Source: Prevotella lacticifex (GTDB taxonomy: Bacteria; Bacteroidota; Bacteroidia; Bacteroidales; Bacteroidaceae). Taken from it: 64,000 bases of DNA. Made by a program: the position numbers and the translations under genes. This document shows positions 36,975 to 46,037 of the stretch, one piece after another. The stretch lies in contig NZ_BPTV01000002.1 in assembly GCF_019973375.1 (NCBI RefSeq), positions 62,001 to 126,000 of the forward strand, in the 5' to 3' direction. The first letter of the stretch is position 1, and the number at the start of each line of letters is the position of its first letter. The notes beneath the pieces are model-generated. The model had not been told where the DNA came from and searched no databases. It saw only the letters and a program-made list of their open reading frames with translations.

Positions 36975-39116
36975 TGTAAACATATTTCGCAATTTCACAC
37001 CAGCAAACCCCGCACTTGGAGATGTTAAATTACGAACACGGTTTTCCCCCATACAAAAAACAAATGTATCCTTGTCGTCGCGGACAACATACACATGGTC
37101 GATGGCATCGAGGGCATCGCCATTGGCGTTCTTCGACGGTGCCGTGAAACTGATATTTACCTTCAGATCACCATCGGGGTCGGCTGTGGCACGCAGAGAG
37201 CCCACTGTATCAGGCACTGCGAGGGTTCCACCTTGCGTTATCGACAGCGAGTCTATATATAATAGGTAGGCGTTGTTAGGGCTGATGTCGTGGATTCCGA
37301 CATTATACGTGCCGTCGGCGGATACCTTCACGGTAGCGGAAAACTCCTTCTGCTGGCTCTCTTCGAGGATGATGTCAGTGACCTTTCCGACGGTTTTGAA
37401 CTTCGACGGATCGGTGCCCTGACCGAATCCCACCTCAAAAGCGTTGCCGGCGTACTCGGAATAGCCCGGCAGACCACCCCAATAGCGGAAGGCTATCGTG
37501 TAGATTCCGGGCGCAAAATGGATGTCGGGGGTAATGAGCCAGTCGTCGCTGCCATTGTCGGGACCGGCCTGTGTGTAGGCATGACCCGAATAGTCGTCCC
37601 ACCACGTGGTGTAGTCACCGTTGGCGTCGATGACGGTATACCGGTCTATCCATCCCTCATCGAAGGGCTCGAAGTAAGGGATGTCGTAACCATTGCCCAC
37701 AAGCACCTTATTGCTCTCGGCATAGGTGCCCTCATTGCCCATAAACACGGGCGTTATGCGCCAGTAATAGCTCTTCATTCCAGCCGAAGACGACAGCTGG
37801 TCGGTGATGGTGGTATCCTTAACGCCGGTGGCTACGGTCACCTCGTCGGGGTATCTCACCACATTATATGTGACGCTATCCTGCTCAAAATAGCCTTCGT
37901 TGATGGCTCCTTCGGACTTCTGCCAGCTGATTGTGGCCTTGTTGTCGGCATCGATGCTGGCTTTAGCCTCCCAGATACCCATAGGAGTAGCCGCTCCGAT
38001 GAACGCCGACTGCTTGTATTTCGGACTGAAACCGGCATCATTGCGTGTCAGGACGGCAAATTCGACATAGTCGTTGGCGACGGTCACCTCAGGAGTCGTA
38101 ACCTCGCTGCCCGCTGGTCCGCTGCCGGTGGCTACGGTGTCGCCGTCGGCTAAGAGATACCAGGAGAGGTCGCCGGAGAGCTCACCGCCGGCGAAGGTTG
38201 TCGAAGGCAACTGGAAACTGACGGTTCCAGTCGTACTCGGACCCTCGAAATGGGGTGTCAGCGAGGTGACAGCGGCAGGGGCATCGTCGGCTGCCAATGG
38301 TTTTGATATAAACAGCGAGGCAAATTCCTCACCATTGGGGAAGTCACCAAGCTTTGTGGCCGTAGCTGTAGTAGGGTCGACTTCGTAGAGTGCTGACGAG
38401 GTGGCGCTGAGCTGGGCGGCCCAGAGAATTTTACCCGACGTGGGATTGTAAACGGCACTCTGGATGAGAGAGGATGGTGCTACGCCGGTAGAGCCCACAA
38501 GAGTAGCCTCACCAGTGCTTTCGCTGACGGTGTAGAGACTGCCCTGAGCGTCAATGGCATAGAGGGTACCACTGTCGTTGTCGGCCATGGCAACGTATTT
38601 TGAACCTATCGACCGGATCTTTGTGCGCTGCGGGGAGTGCGACGAGAGGTCGAGGGTTCCAAATTCATAACCCGTTTGCGCACTGTTGCTGAAGCAACCG
38701 TATATCTTGTCGGTGCTCGCATCGTAAGTCATCGTGGTGGCAATGAGAGTTGCATCTACAATATACTTTCGGCCGGTCGATTGCCATTCGCCCATAGAAA
38801 AACCGGTAATGAAACCGAAAATTTCGCCGTCGCTGCCAAAATCGCTGACTTGGGTGACGTAGACTTTGTCGTTGGTTGCTACACTTCCGCCGTTGCCCTG
38901 CATATAACTGCTCGTAGCCAACTGGGTGGGAGTAAGGTCTCCGGAGTACGGCTTGAAGTTGTAGATGCCGGGAGTTGAGCCGCCTTGGGTTTGCAGCTTG
39001 TCACCGGCAAGGACAAGATTAGTGTCGCCGCCGACATCATTTGGGCGTCCCTCTGCAGGGAGAATGGCCATCAATGTCAGCGGTAATGATAAGAGTAAAT
39101 TACGTTTAAACCTCAT
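36900..39116 (-). CDS. Secreted propeller/fibronectin protein, 3'-truncated into a repeat
   Basis: 738 residues with signal peptide (ending AEGR). Residues about 30-270 are propeller-like (ASTDKIYGCFSNS, TSGKILWAAQLS), followed by fibronectin-like domains and a cleaved-adhesin-like beta-sandwich (DIPYFEPFDEGWIDRYT...DWLITPD). A further fibronectin-type domain stops abruptly at VVRDDKDTFVF near residue 685; the remaining residues come from unrelated DNA and, at the very end, from the 22-bp array (KRSISQSKTVCFAA). The expected GVYIVDGKK tail is missing, so export may fail. It is a paralogue of the interrupted gene at 20353-22395. TAATTTTG lies at 39182-39189. Confidence 0.8.
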   Translation of the reverse strand: MRFKRNLLLSLPLTLMAILPAEGRPNDVGGDTNLVLAGDKLQTQGGSTPGIYNFKPYSGDLTPTQLATSSYMQGNGGSVATNDKVYVTQVSDFGSDGEIFGFITGFSMGEWQSTGRKYIVDATLIATTMTYDASTDKIYGCFSNSAQTGYEFGTLDLSSHSPQRTKIRSIGSKYVAMADNDSGTLYAIDAQGSLYTVSESTGEATLVGSTGVAPSSLIQSAVYNPTSGKILWAAQLSATSSALYEVDPTTATATKLGDFPNGEEFASLFISKPLAADDAPAAVTSLTPHFEGPSTTGTVSFQLPSTTFAGGELSGDLSWYLLADGDTVATGSGPAGSEVTTPEVTVANDYVEFAVLTRNDAGFSPKYKQSAFIGAATPMGIWEAKASIDADNKATISWQKSEGAINEGYFEQDSVTYNVVRYPDEVTVATGVKDTTITDQLSSSAGMKSYYWRITPVFMGNEGTYAESNKVLVGNGYDIPYFEPFDEGWIDRYTVIDANGDYTTWWDDYSGHAYTQAGPDNGSDDWLITPDIHFAPGIYTIAFRYWGGLPGYSEYAGNAFEVGFGQGTDPSKFKTVGKVTDIILEESQQKEFSATVKVSADGTYNVGIHDISPNNAYLLYIDSLSITQGGTLAVPDTVGSLRATADPDGDLKVNISFTAPSKNANGDALDAIDHVYVVRDDKDTFVFCMGENRVRNLTSPSAGFAGVKLRNMFTVIRSRSFRVAKRSISQSKTVCFAA

Positions 39117-39181
39117 AAAATATTACATTAATGATTTAACCTCAGTATGATTAGTTCTTGTCTATATTGATTTTTTGAAAG

Positions 39182-39189
39182 CAAAATTA
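39182..39189 (-). promoter_or_regulatory. -7 element of the truncated secreted-protein gene
   Basis: TAATTTTG read leftward, 66 bp before the ATG. Confidence 0.4.
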
Positions 39190-39325
39190 GTAATTTTATA
39201 CAAAACTAACAAAGCAATTACGTGAAATTTTCGTTATTGTTCGCATTTTCTGACTCCTAAATCAGTTTACTGCCGCTAAAAAAATAATTCTACACCGATT
39301 ATTTCATGCTGACAAATAAATGATG

Positions 39326-39333
39326 TATCTTTG
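39326..39333 (+). promoter_or_regulatory. -7 element of the MmcQ-like gene
   Basis: TATCTTTG, 93 bp before the ATG at 39426. Confidence 0.5.
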
Positions 39334-39425
39334 CGGAAGATAATTCTGGAAGGTCTTTCCGGGATTGGAGAATCATCAACGATAACGGTTGATGAGGATA
39401 GTAGAGAACAATAAAAGAACGGAAT

Positions 39426-39773
39426 ATGAATATAGAAGAACTGCGCGACTACTGTCTGTCGTTGGGTGATGTGGAGGAGAAATTCCCTTTTGCCAAGATT
39501 AAAGGTGGCGAGAGCGTACTGGTGTTTTATGTCTGCGGCCACATGTTTGCGTTTCTCGACATCGCCGATTACGATCTCGTGACCGTCAAGTGTCAGACGG
39601 AGCGGATTGCCGAACTGCGTGAGCACTATGAGTGGGCCGACAAGCCATCGCACGAGAACGGGAAATACTGGATTGGCATCCACGCGAACATCGTTCCTGA
39701 CGATATGGCTCGCGAACTTATTGCAAACTCCTACAATCTCGTAAAGCAAAAATACAGTAAACGAAAGAAGTAA
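39426..39773 (+). CDS. MmcQ/YjbR-family protein
   Basis: 115 residues with the CyaY-like fold blocks of the MmcQ/YjbR family: MNIEELRDYCLSLGDVEEKFPF at the start (first part only needed for recognition), KIKGGESVLVFYVCGHMFAF, and the end motif KYWIGI...DDMARELIANSYNLV. The family is often called DNA-binding, but its role is unclear. It has its own promoter and is convergent with the tRNA-Val gene, separated by a bidirectional terminator. Confidence 0.9.
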   Translation: MNIEELRDYCLSLGDVEEKFPFAKIKGGESVLVFYVCGHMFAFLDIADYDLVTVKCQTERIAELREHYEWADKPSHENGKYWIGIHANIVPDDMARELIANSYNLVKQKYSKRKK

Positions 39774-39884
39774 TAGTGTAATCCAATACCCGCGGCTGGG
39801 AAAAATTTGAGCTAAAGGGATATAAACAGCATTGGACTGAGGAAGAATACTAAACCATAAATCTGAAGGATGCATCTAACGATA

Positions 39885-39921
39885 AAAGCCAAACAATTGA
39901 TTATCAACTGCTTGGCTTTTT
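39885..39921. terminator. Bidirectional terminator between the MmcQ-like gene and tRNA-Val
   Basis: Stem AAAAGCCAA...TTGGCTTTTT with an inner CAATTG/CAACTG region and a T-run on both strands. Confidence 0.9.
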
Positions 39922-39925
39922 GATG

Positions 39926-39999
39926 TGTCGACACTTGGATTCGGACCAAGGACCCCCACCATGTCAAGGTGATACTCTAACCAACTGAGCTATGCCGAC
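39926..39999 (-). tRNA. tRNA-Val (anticodon GAC)
   Basis: Read leftward it folds as a cloverleaf: acceptor GTCGGCA with TGTCGAC, D-arm with AGCTCAGTTGGTTAGAG, anticodon stem TCACC/GGTGG around loop TTGACAT (anticodon GAC), and T-arm containing GGTCCGAATCC. The discriminator is A and CCA is not encoded. A TACCTTTG promoter lies at 40054-40061. Confidence 0.95.
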
Positions 40000-40053
40000 G
40001 AAAAAATTCGCTTCAGATTTATGCGTCATTGCGCTTGTTCTGAATTGCGGGTG

Positions 40054-40061
40054 CAAAGGTA
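40054..40061 (-). promoter_or_regulatory. -7 element of tRNA-Val
   Basis: TACCTTTG read leftward, 55 bp before the mature 5' end of the tRNA. Confidence 0.6.
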
Positions 40062-40179
40062 CATGATTAATTTCATATAATCAAATATTTGCCATGGATA
40101 TTAAGTTATATTAACAATAAAAGCTTCCTACGACATATTCACAACCTTTTGAAATAAAAACAAAAATACACCGGTTTTC

Positions 40180-40210
40180 TTTGTTATATCAACCAATTGC
40201 ATTAACTTTG
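40180..40210 (+). promoter_or_regulatory. Promoter of glnS
   Basis: TTTG at 40180-40183, a 19-bp spacer and TAACTTTG at 40203-40210; the ATG at 40263 is 53 bp on. Confidence 0.7.
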
Positions 40211-40262
40211 CAGTCTAATATTACCTTATAATATATTAAACGGGATAATAATTACAGAAAAG

Positions 40263-41975
40263 ATGAATACTGAGACTAACATTAACGAAGAGAAGCACTC
40301 TCTGAGTTTCGTAGAACAGCTCGTAGAGGAGGACCTCGCGGCAGGTAAGAACGGCGGACGCATTCAAACCCGTTTCCCGCCAGAACCGAATGGTTATCTG
40401 CACATTGGCCACGCAAAAGCTATTTGCATGGACTTCGGTGTGGCGGAGAACTATGGCGGGGTCTGCAATCTCCGTTTTGACGATACCAACCCATCGAAGG
40501 AAAACACTGAATATGTTGAGAACATCCTCAACGATATCAAGTGGCTCGGGTTCAAATGGGGACATATATATTATGCCAGCGATTATTTCGACAAACTCTG
40601 GGACTTTGCCATCTGGATGATCAAGAACGGCAATGCATACGTTGACGAGCAGACATCGGAGCAGATTGCCCAGCAAAAGGGCACTCCGACGGAGCCGGGA
40701 ACACCGAGTCCATACCGCGACAGACCCGTGGAGGAGAATCTGCGCCTCTTCAACCAGATGAACACTCCCGAGGCTGTGGAGGGAAGCATGGTGCTGAGAG
40801 CCAAACTCGATATGGCCAATCCGAACATGCACTTCCGCGATCCAATAATGTATCGTATCATTCAGACTCCACACCATCGTACAGGAACTAAGTGGCACTG
40901 CTACCCAATGTACGATTTCGCACACGGACAGAGCGATTACTTCGAGGGGGTAACCCACTCTATTTGTACTCTCGAGTTCGTTCCTCACCGTCCGCTGTAC
41001 AATAAATTCATCGATTTCCTGAAGGAAATGGACGGAACAGCTAAGGATGGCCTCGACGACAACCGCCCACGACAGATTGAGTTCAACCGTCTGAACCTCA
41101 CATATACTGTGATGTCGAAGCGGAAACTGCACACTCTCGTCGACGAGCACCTCGTCAACGGATGGGACGACCCACGGATGCCGACTCTCTGTGGTATGCG
41201 CCGCCGCGGCTATTCGCCCGAGAGTATCCGCAACTTCATACGTTCCATCGGATATACGAAGTTCGATGCTCTGAACGATGTTGCCCTTCTCGAGGCCGCT
41301 GTACGCGATGATTTGAATAAGCGGGCCACACGTGTGAGTGCCGTTCTCGACCCAGTGAAACTGGTTATCACCAACTATCCCGACGGAAAGAGCGAGGAAA
41401 TGACGGCCATCAACAATCCTGAGGACGAGACAGCAGGAACACACACTATCACATTCACGAAGAATCTGTGGATAGAACGCGCTGACTTCATGGAGGATGC
41501 GCCAAAGAAATTCTTCCGTATGACACCCGGAAAGGAAGTGCGACTGAAGAATGCATACATCGTAAAATGCACAGGATGCACCAAGGATGCCAACGGAAAT
41601 ATCACGGAAATTCAGGCCGAATATGATCCCGAAAGCCGCAGTGGCATGCCGGGAGCTAACCGGCGCGTGAAGGGAACGCTCCATTGGGTGTCGGCCGACA
41701 ACTGCATGAAGGCAGAGGTCAGGGAGTATGACCGTCTTTTCAACGTCGAGAATCCATCGGCTGACGACCGCGATTTCCGTGAGCTTCTGAACCCCGACAG
41801 TTTGAAAATACACGAAAACTGCTACGTGGAGAACTATCTTTCCAGCGTAAAACCTGGTCAGTATCTGCAGTTCCAGCGCATCGGCTACTTCATGATGGAT
41901 CCCGACTCTACTGCCGAGCACCTTGTATTCAACAAGACTGTGGGTCTGAAAGACAGTTGGAATAAAAAGAAATAA
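40263..41975 (+). CDS. glnS: Glutaminyl-tRNA synthetase
   Basis: 570 residues, the normal length. A class I synthetase that charges tRNA-Gln directly. HIGH region PPEPNGYLHIGHAKAI near residue 40, the GlnRS-type LRFDDTNP, and KMSKS equivalent VMSKRKL near residue 283. The C-terminal beta-barrel anticodon-binding domains follow. Direct charging with GlnRS is typical of Bacteroidota. A TPR-protein gene follows 69 bp later on the same strand and may be co-transcribed. Confidence 0.97.
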   Translation: MNTETNINEEKHSLSFVEQLVEEDLAAGKNGGRIQTRFPPEPNGYLHIGHAKAICMDFGVAENYGGVCNLRFDDTNPSKENTEYVENILNDIKWLGFKWGHIYYASDYFDKLWDFAIWMIKNGNAYVDEQTSEQIAQQKGTPTEPGTPSPYRDRPVEENLRLFNQMNTPEAVEGSMVLRAKLDMANPNMHFRDPIMYRIIQTPHHRTGTKWHCYPMYDFAHGQSDYFEGVTHSICTLEFVPHRPLYNKFIDFLKEMDGTAKDGLDDNRPRQIEFNRLNLTYTVMSKRKLHTLVDEHLVNGWDDPRMPTLCGMRRRGYSPESIRNFIRSIGYTKFDALNDVALLEAAVRDDLNKRATRVSAVLDPVKLVITNYPDGKSEEMTAINNPEDETAGTHTITFTKNLWIERADFMEDAPKKFFRMTPGKEVRLKNAYIVKCTGCTKDANGNITEIQAEYDPESRSGMPGANRRVKGTLHWVSADNCMKAEVREYDRLFNVENPSADDRDFRELLNPDSLKIHENCYVENYLSSVKPGQYLQFQRIGYFMMDPDSTAEHLVFNKTVGLKDSWNKKK

Positions 41976-42044
41976 CAACGATAAACAAAAAAATGAAAGG
42001 CTTACCTCACCTGCAAGAAAGGAGGAGGTCTGGTAAAACCAAAA

Positions 42045-43421
42045 ATGGACAGATATTATAAATCAAAAGAGTTCAAGGCTATTCTCGCCAAATACGAGAA
42101 TGCCGATAAGCCGAACGCCGTCCTCAGTACTGACGAATATGCCGACATAGCACAGTACTACCATGAGGCCGGCGACGACGACAAAGCTTTGCAGGCGGCA
42201 CGGACAGCTGTCGAGATTTATCCCGGCAGCGTTGCTCCGTTGTCGTTCTTAGCACGCTATGAGATTCTCGAGAATCGGAATAGTAAAAAAGCAAACGAAA
42301 TCGCCGAACAAATTTCCGACAAGGATGATCCTGACTATCATCTACTTATCGCCGAAATAATGCTTGCAGACAAAAAGATAAAGGATGCCGACGATTACTT
42401 GGAGAGGACTTGGAACGGATTCTATGGCGACGACTACTACGATGATATGCCTCTCGACGTGGCTGTACTATTTGCCGACTACGGTGAATTGTGGCTGGCT
42501 GAAAAATGGCTCAACCGCTCCGACGAGACTGAAGAGACTGACTATCAAACGGTAAAGGCTAAGGTTCTTATCAACAACAAGAAATTTGCCGAAGGCGAAA
42601 AGCTCATCGACAAGCTCATCAACGATGATCCCTACTCGGGTGAGTACTGGAATCTGATGGCAATATTGCAGATAGAAGACGGAAGAGCCTCTGACGCGGT
42701 GACATCAGCTGACTATGCTCTGGCCATAGACCCTAACGACCTTGGTGCTCTAATGAACAAAGGAAAAGCTTTTGGAGAATTAGGAAATCTACGAGGAGCA
42801 GAGAAATGCTACAAAAAATACATCAGCCTCGAGCCTAATGATCCTCAGATTTATAAGATGTTATCCGGCATTCTGGTCTCAGAAAATAGGATAGTTGAGG
42901 CTTACAAAGCTATAGTTCGTGCTATGGACCTGGAGAATGTCAGAAATGACGGTCAAGGATGGAGAAGGAAACGCGATATAATTGATCACATGGTTAGCTT
43001 TGGGGAGGCATTAAACAATTTCGATGAAGCTCACAAACTACTCGATATTCTCGCCGATGTCTATAAAGAGACCTTTGGAATCTACCCTGGATTGCCTGAA
43101 CATTATTACTCTGATGTCGATTGCATGAGAGCGCATGTGTTTATGATTCAAGGACTTCCAGAGCAGGCCATAAACTGCTACGAAAGAGCTATCGCCGAAG
43201 CAAAGAAAAATCAAGACATTTACATCAGGGTGGCCAAGGAAGCATACGACTTAGGACTTATCGAGTACGCATACAAGAAACTACAAGAACTGAAAGACCA
43301 GAATGTGGCTAAGAGACCGGAATTCTATAAGTGTCTCATCAAATGCTGTAAAAAGCTGAATAAGAATGAAGAACTGCAGTGGGCCGAAGAGGAACTTAAA
43401 AATTGGGATCCGGACGAATAG
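42045..43421 (+). CDS. Tetratricopeptide-repeat protein
   Basis: 458 residues with no signal peptide, so probably cytoplasmic. Successive helical pairs fit TPRs, for example ADIAQYYHEAGDDDKALQAA, GNLRGAEKCYKKYISLEPND and LPEQAINCYERAIAEAK, covering most of the length. TPR proteins scaffold protein complexes; no partner is evident. It lies between glnS and a DedA gene on the same strand. A purine-rich AAGGAGGAGG lies 16-25 nt before the ATG, which is rare in this phylum and too far for an ordinary Shine-Dalgarno site. It could serve a 22-codon ORF that starts at 41993 and overlaps this start, but that is not convincing. Confidence 0.88.
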   Translation: MDRYYKSKEFKAILAKYENADKPNAVLSTDEYADIAQYYHEAGDDDKALQAARTAVEIYPGSVAPLSFLARYEILENRNSKKANEIAEQISDKDDPDYHLLIAEIMLADKKIKDADDYLERTWNGFYGDDYYDDMPLDVAVLFADYGELWLAEKWLNRSDETEETDYQTVKAKVLINNKKFAEGEKLIDKLINDDPYSGEYWNLMAILQIEDGRASDAVTSADYALAIDPNDLGALMNKGKAFGELGNLRGAEKCYKKYISLEPNDPQIYKMLSGILVSENRIVEAYKAIVRAMDLENVRNDGQGWRRKRDIIDHMVSFGEALNNFDEAHKLLDILADVYKETFGIYPGLPEHYYSDVDCMRAHVFMIQGLPEQAINCYERAIAEAKKNQDIYIRVAKEAYDLGLIEYAYKKLQELKDQNVAKRPEFYKCLIKCCKKLNKNEELQWAEEELKNWDPDE

Positions 43422-43482
43422 GAAGATTTTTAAGGAACAAAAAGAAATAATAATCAGATAGCAAACAAGCGATTATCACATT

Positions 43483-44133
43483 ATGCTGACATCACTTTTG
43501 AATAATCTCACCTACTGGTCGATATTCATCCTCATGCTTCTCGAGAGCACAGTAATACCTGTGCCCTCTGAGTTTGTCATAGCTCCGGCGGCATATCACT
43601 CGGCGGCCGGGAATATGAATATTTGGCTCGTGGTACTTTTCGGTACAATTGGAGCCGACGTTGGTGCAACAATCAACTACCTTGGCGGTTACTATCTTGG
43701 CCGGCCAATCATCTACCGCTTTGCCAACAGCCGGTGGGGACACATGTGTATGCTCAACCAAGCGAAGGTAGAGAAAAGCGAAAAATACTTCGACGACCAT
43801 GGAATGGTGGCTACCATCACCGGACGTCTCATCCCGGGTATCCGACATCTTATATCAATTCCCGCTGGACTGGCTAAGATGAAATACTGGCAGTTCATCC
43901 TCTACACTACTCTCGGAGCAGGTGTATGGAACTGCATACTGGCCGCACTCGGATGGTGGCTTCACACTTTCGTACCTGAAGAGCAGCTCGATGATAAGAT
44001 TATGGAGTATGGCGAATACATCAAATTCACCATTCTTATCCTCTTGGCCGTTGCCCTACTCTACTTCATGGCTAAGTGGTTCATTAAAAGGCAGAAACGA
44101 ATCCATGCCGGAGAGGATCCTAACAAGGATTGA
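43483..44133 (+). CDS. DedA-family membrane protein
   Basis: 216 residues with about five hydrophobic segments. The DedA/SNARE-associated signature is present: ESTVIPVPSEFVIAPAAY near residue 22, GADVGATINYLGGYYLGR near 65 and the conserved TGRLIPGIRHLISIPAGLAKM near 118. DedA proteins are implicated in lipid-carrier flipping and envelope homeostasis. It ends at a good terminator at 44169-44208. Confidence 0.93.
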   Translation: MLTSLLNNLTYWSIFILMLLESTVIPVPSEFVIAPAAYHSAAGNMNIWLVVLFGTIGADVGATINYLGGYYLGRPIIYRFANSRWGHMCMLNQAKVEKSEKYFDDHGMVATITGRLIPGIRHLISIPAGLAKMKYWQFILYTTLGAGVWNCILAALGWWLHTFVPEEQLDDKIMEYGEYIKFTILILLAVALLYFMAKWFIKRQKRIHAGEDPNKD

Positions 44134-44168
44134 ACCACATTCAATTCGTATAAACAAGTACATAGACT

Positions 44169-44208
44169 GAGTCCAGGTTTCTTGTAGACTTGGACTCTTT
44201 TCTTTTTG
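44169..44208 (+). terminator. Terminator of the DedA gene
   Basis: Stem GAGTCCA/TGGACTC followed by TTTTCTTTTTG, 36 bp after the stop codon. Confidence 0.9.
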
Positions 44209-44281
44209 TCTTATATTAACTTGTCCTTACATCCGAATTGTCCAACAAGGATTGTTTTCGATTCTCTAAAGCAAGCAACTA

Positions 44282-44418
44282 TGGTCCTTTCATTAGCCTA
44301 TATTATTTAGGAGAAGCTTGGAGCAGCAAGAGAAAATCAATGACAAGATGTAAAAATAATTCGTATTACTTAGTATTTCAACGCATCTTTGTACTTCTTT
44401 GATTCTCAGCCGGTTACT
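44282..44418 (+). repeat. Left extension of array locus 3
   Basis: This stretch shares blocks (GG-CCTTTCATTAGC, GATGTAAAAATAATTC, TCAGCCGGTTACTAATACAT) with the DNA left of array locus 1 (about 22570-22712), in the same order. The conserved unit around loci 1 and 3 is therefore about 250 bp, not only the 110-bp array. Confidence 0.6.
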
Positions 44419-44528
44419 AATACATGCCATTTTGAGTTCTAAAACGGTCCGTTTTAGGACGCCAAACGGTCCATTTCGCAAGCTGAAACGGACCGTTTGG
44501 GAAGCCGAAACGATAGGTTTGGGAATGG
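44419..44528 (+). repeat. 22-bp x 5 palindromic array, locus 3
   Basis: Five 22-bp units at 44419, 44441, 44463, 44485 and 44507. Inner units read AAACGGTCCGTTT or AAACGGACCGTTT. It lies in the 761-bp gap 44134-44894 between the convergent DedA and cydB genes, which holds no gene. Confidence 0.85.
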
Positions 44529-44830
44529 TATAAAGATATTTCGATATTTGTTTTTGGTGCGTTTTCATCTCTGAGTCGTGAGGATGATAGACAAAGCACT
44601 CTGCCATTGATTAATCTCTGCACCCAAAAAATTCACTAGAAAGCCTAAAATATTAGGGATATAAATAAAAGATACTAAGCTGCATTTGCCTTGGCCGGTA
44701 TTGCTTAGGCCATTGGTTATCAGAATCTTGCTATAGATAGAACTCATCGGAAGAGCGCGGCTGCAATTATCGTGCCGCGTTTGCCAAAGAACTTAAATGA
44801 AAGTGCCACCGCAAAAGGACAAGAAACAAT

Positions 44831-44883
44831 AGGGCAATGAGCAATAAATGATTAAGTTACCAATCGAAAATTGCTCATTGCCT
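44831..44883 (-). terminator. Terminator of the cyd operon
   Basis: Long stem AGGGCAATGAGCAAT with ATTGCTCATTGCCT, followed leftward by ATTGTTTCTTG. About 12 bp after the cydB stop. Confidence 0.8.
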
Positions 44884-44894
44884 ATAACCGTTTA

Positions 44895-46037
44895 CTAATA
44901 GATATCACCGCCTTTAAGTTCCTGACGGTCAAGTTTTTTACTGTCGATGGAACGCCAAGCGTAGTAAATATAAGCCAAGACGAACGGAACGAGCAGACTG
45001 ACAACAGCCATTGTTCGCAAGGTAAACTCACTGCTACAGCTGTTGGCAATAGTCAGAGAGCTCTGTAAGTCAACATTCGACGGATAATATGCAGTGTTGT
45101 TCCATCCCGCCATAAGGAAGATGGCAGTCACCGCCATTACAGTGCCAAAGCCAGATAACCATATTCCCTTGATGAATCCGCTCTTCACTATGGTCATGAT
45201 GATGCCTGCAAGAAGCGAAACAACACCCGCCAACAGAAGAATCAGGACAAAAGGATTGGCAAAAAGGTTATGGAGATATTTCATTGGCTCCATGACAATT
45301 ACTCCGTCCGAATAATACGCATAGCCGTCCTTGACGAGGACATGAACGAAGAAAATGAGGAAGAATACAAGGAATGCTGCTGAGTTCCATATCAGCGACC
45401 GCCTCATCCGCTGGCGAAGACTATCGTCGTCGATATTGTTCGTCATATACAGCAGCCCCAAGACGCGGGCAAGGAAAAGCACTGCAATGCCGAAAATCAC
45501 ATTATATATATCGAGCAGTGCATCGAGTCCGCAGCTGGCATTGGCCCAACGGCTGATAACCGGCTGAAAACTGTTGGCAATATTCATTTTGTCGACAGTG
45601 AAATTGCTACCGTCGAAGAAGGTGGCCACGGCTCCGCCAAGCAGCAGCGGACCTACAATGCCGTTGATAACAAGACAAATCTGGAACGTACGCGGGCCAA
45701 GGAAATTTCCAATTTTGTTCTGGAATTCATAGCTAACGGCCTGAATGACAAACGAGAAGAGAATTATCATCCACAACCAGTAGGCACCTCCGAAACTCGT
45801 ACTGTAGAAGAGTGGGAAACTGGCAAAGAACGCTCCGCCAAACGTGACGAGCGTAGTGAAGGTGAATTCCCACTTCCGTCCGGTGCTGTTGATGACCAGA
45901 CGACGTTCCTCACTGGTCTTTCCGAGACTGAAAATCATCGTATTAGCGCCCTGGACAAAGAGCAAGAAGACGAGGATTCCTCCCAACAGACTGATGATAA
46001 ACCACCAGTAATGCTGCAAAAAGCTATATGTTATCAT
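44895..46037 (-). CDS. cydB: Cytochrome bd ubiquinol/menaquinol oxidase subunit II
   Basis: 380 residues with about eight or nine hydrophobic segments; it starts MITYSFLQHYWWFIISLLGG. CydB supports the heme-bearing CydA and helps bind quinol. Its ATG overlaps the cydA stop by 4 bp, showing translational coupling. Cytochrome bd lets anaerobic and nanaerobic Bacteroidota reduce low levels of oxygen with menaquinol. A terminator follows. Confidence 0.95.
   Translation of the reverse strand: MITYSFLQHYWWFIISLLGGILVFLLFVQGANTMIFSLGKTSEERRLVINSTGRKWEFTFTTLVTFGGAFFASFPLFYSTSFGGAYWLWMIILFSFVIQAVSYEFQNKIGNFLGPRTFQICLVINGIVGPLLLGGAVATFFDGSNFTVDKMNIANSFQPVISRWANASCGLDALLDIYNVIFGIAVLFLARVLGLLYMTNNIDDDSLRQRMRRSLIWNSAAFLVFFLIFFVHVLVKDGYAYYSDGVIVMEPMKYLHNLFANPFVLILLLAGVVSLLAGIIMTIVKSGFIKGIWLSGFGTVMAVTAIFLMAGWNNTAYYPSNVDLQSSLTIANSCSSEFTLRTMAVVSLLVPFVLAYIYYAWRSIDSKKLDRQELKGGDIY

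Noticed and set aside
39276..39875. 199-codon leftward ORF opposite the MmcQ-like gene
   Set aside because: It is antisense to a recognised family and shows no domain of its own.
40236..41978. 580-codon ORF antisense to glnS
   Set aside because: It is an open antisense frame over a strongly conserved gene; the low-complexity V/H/L composition is typical of such shadows.
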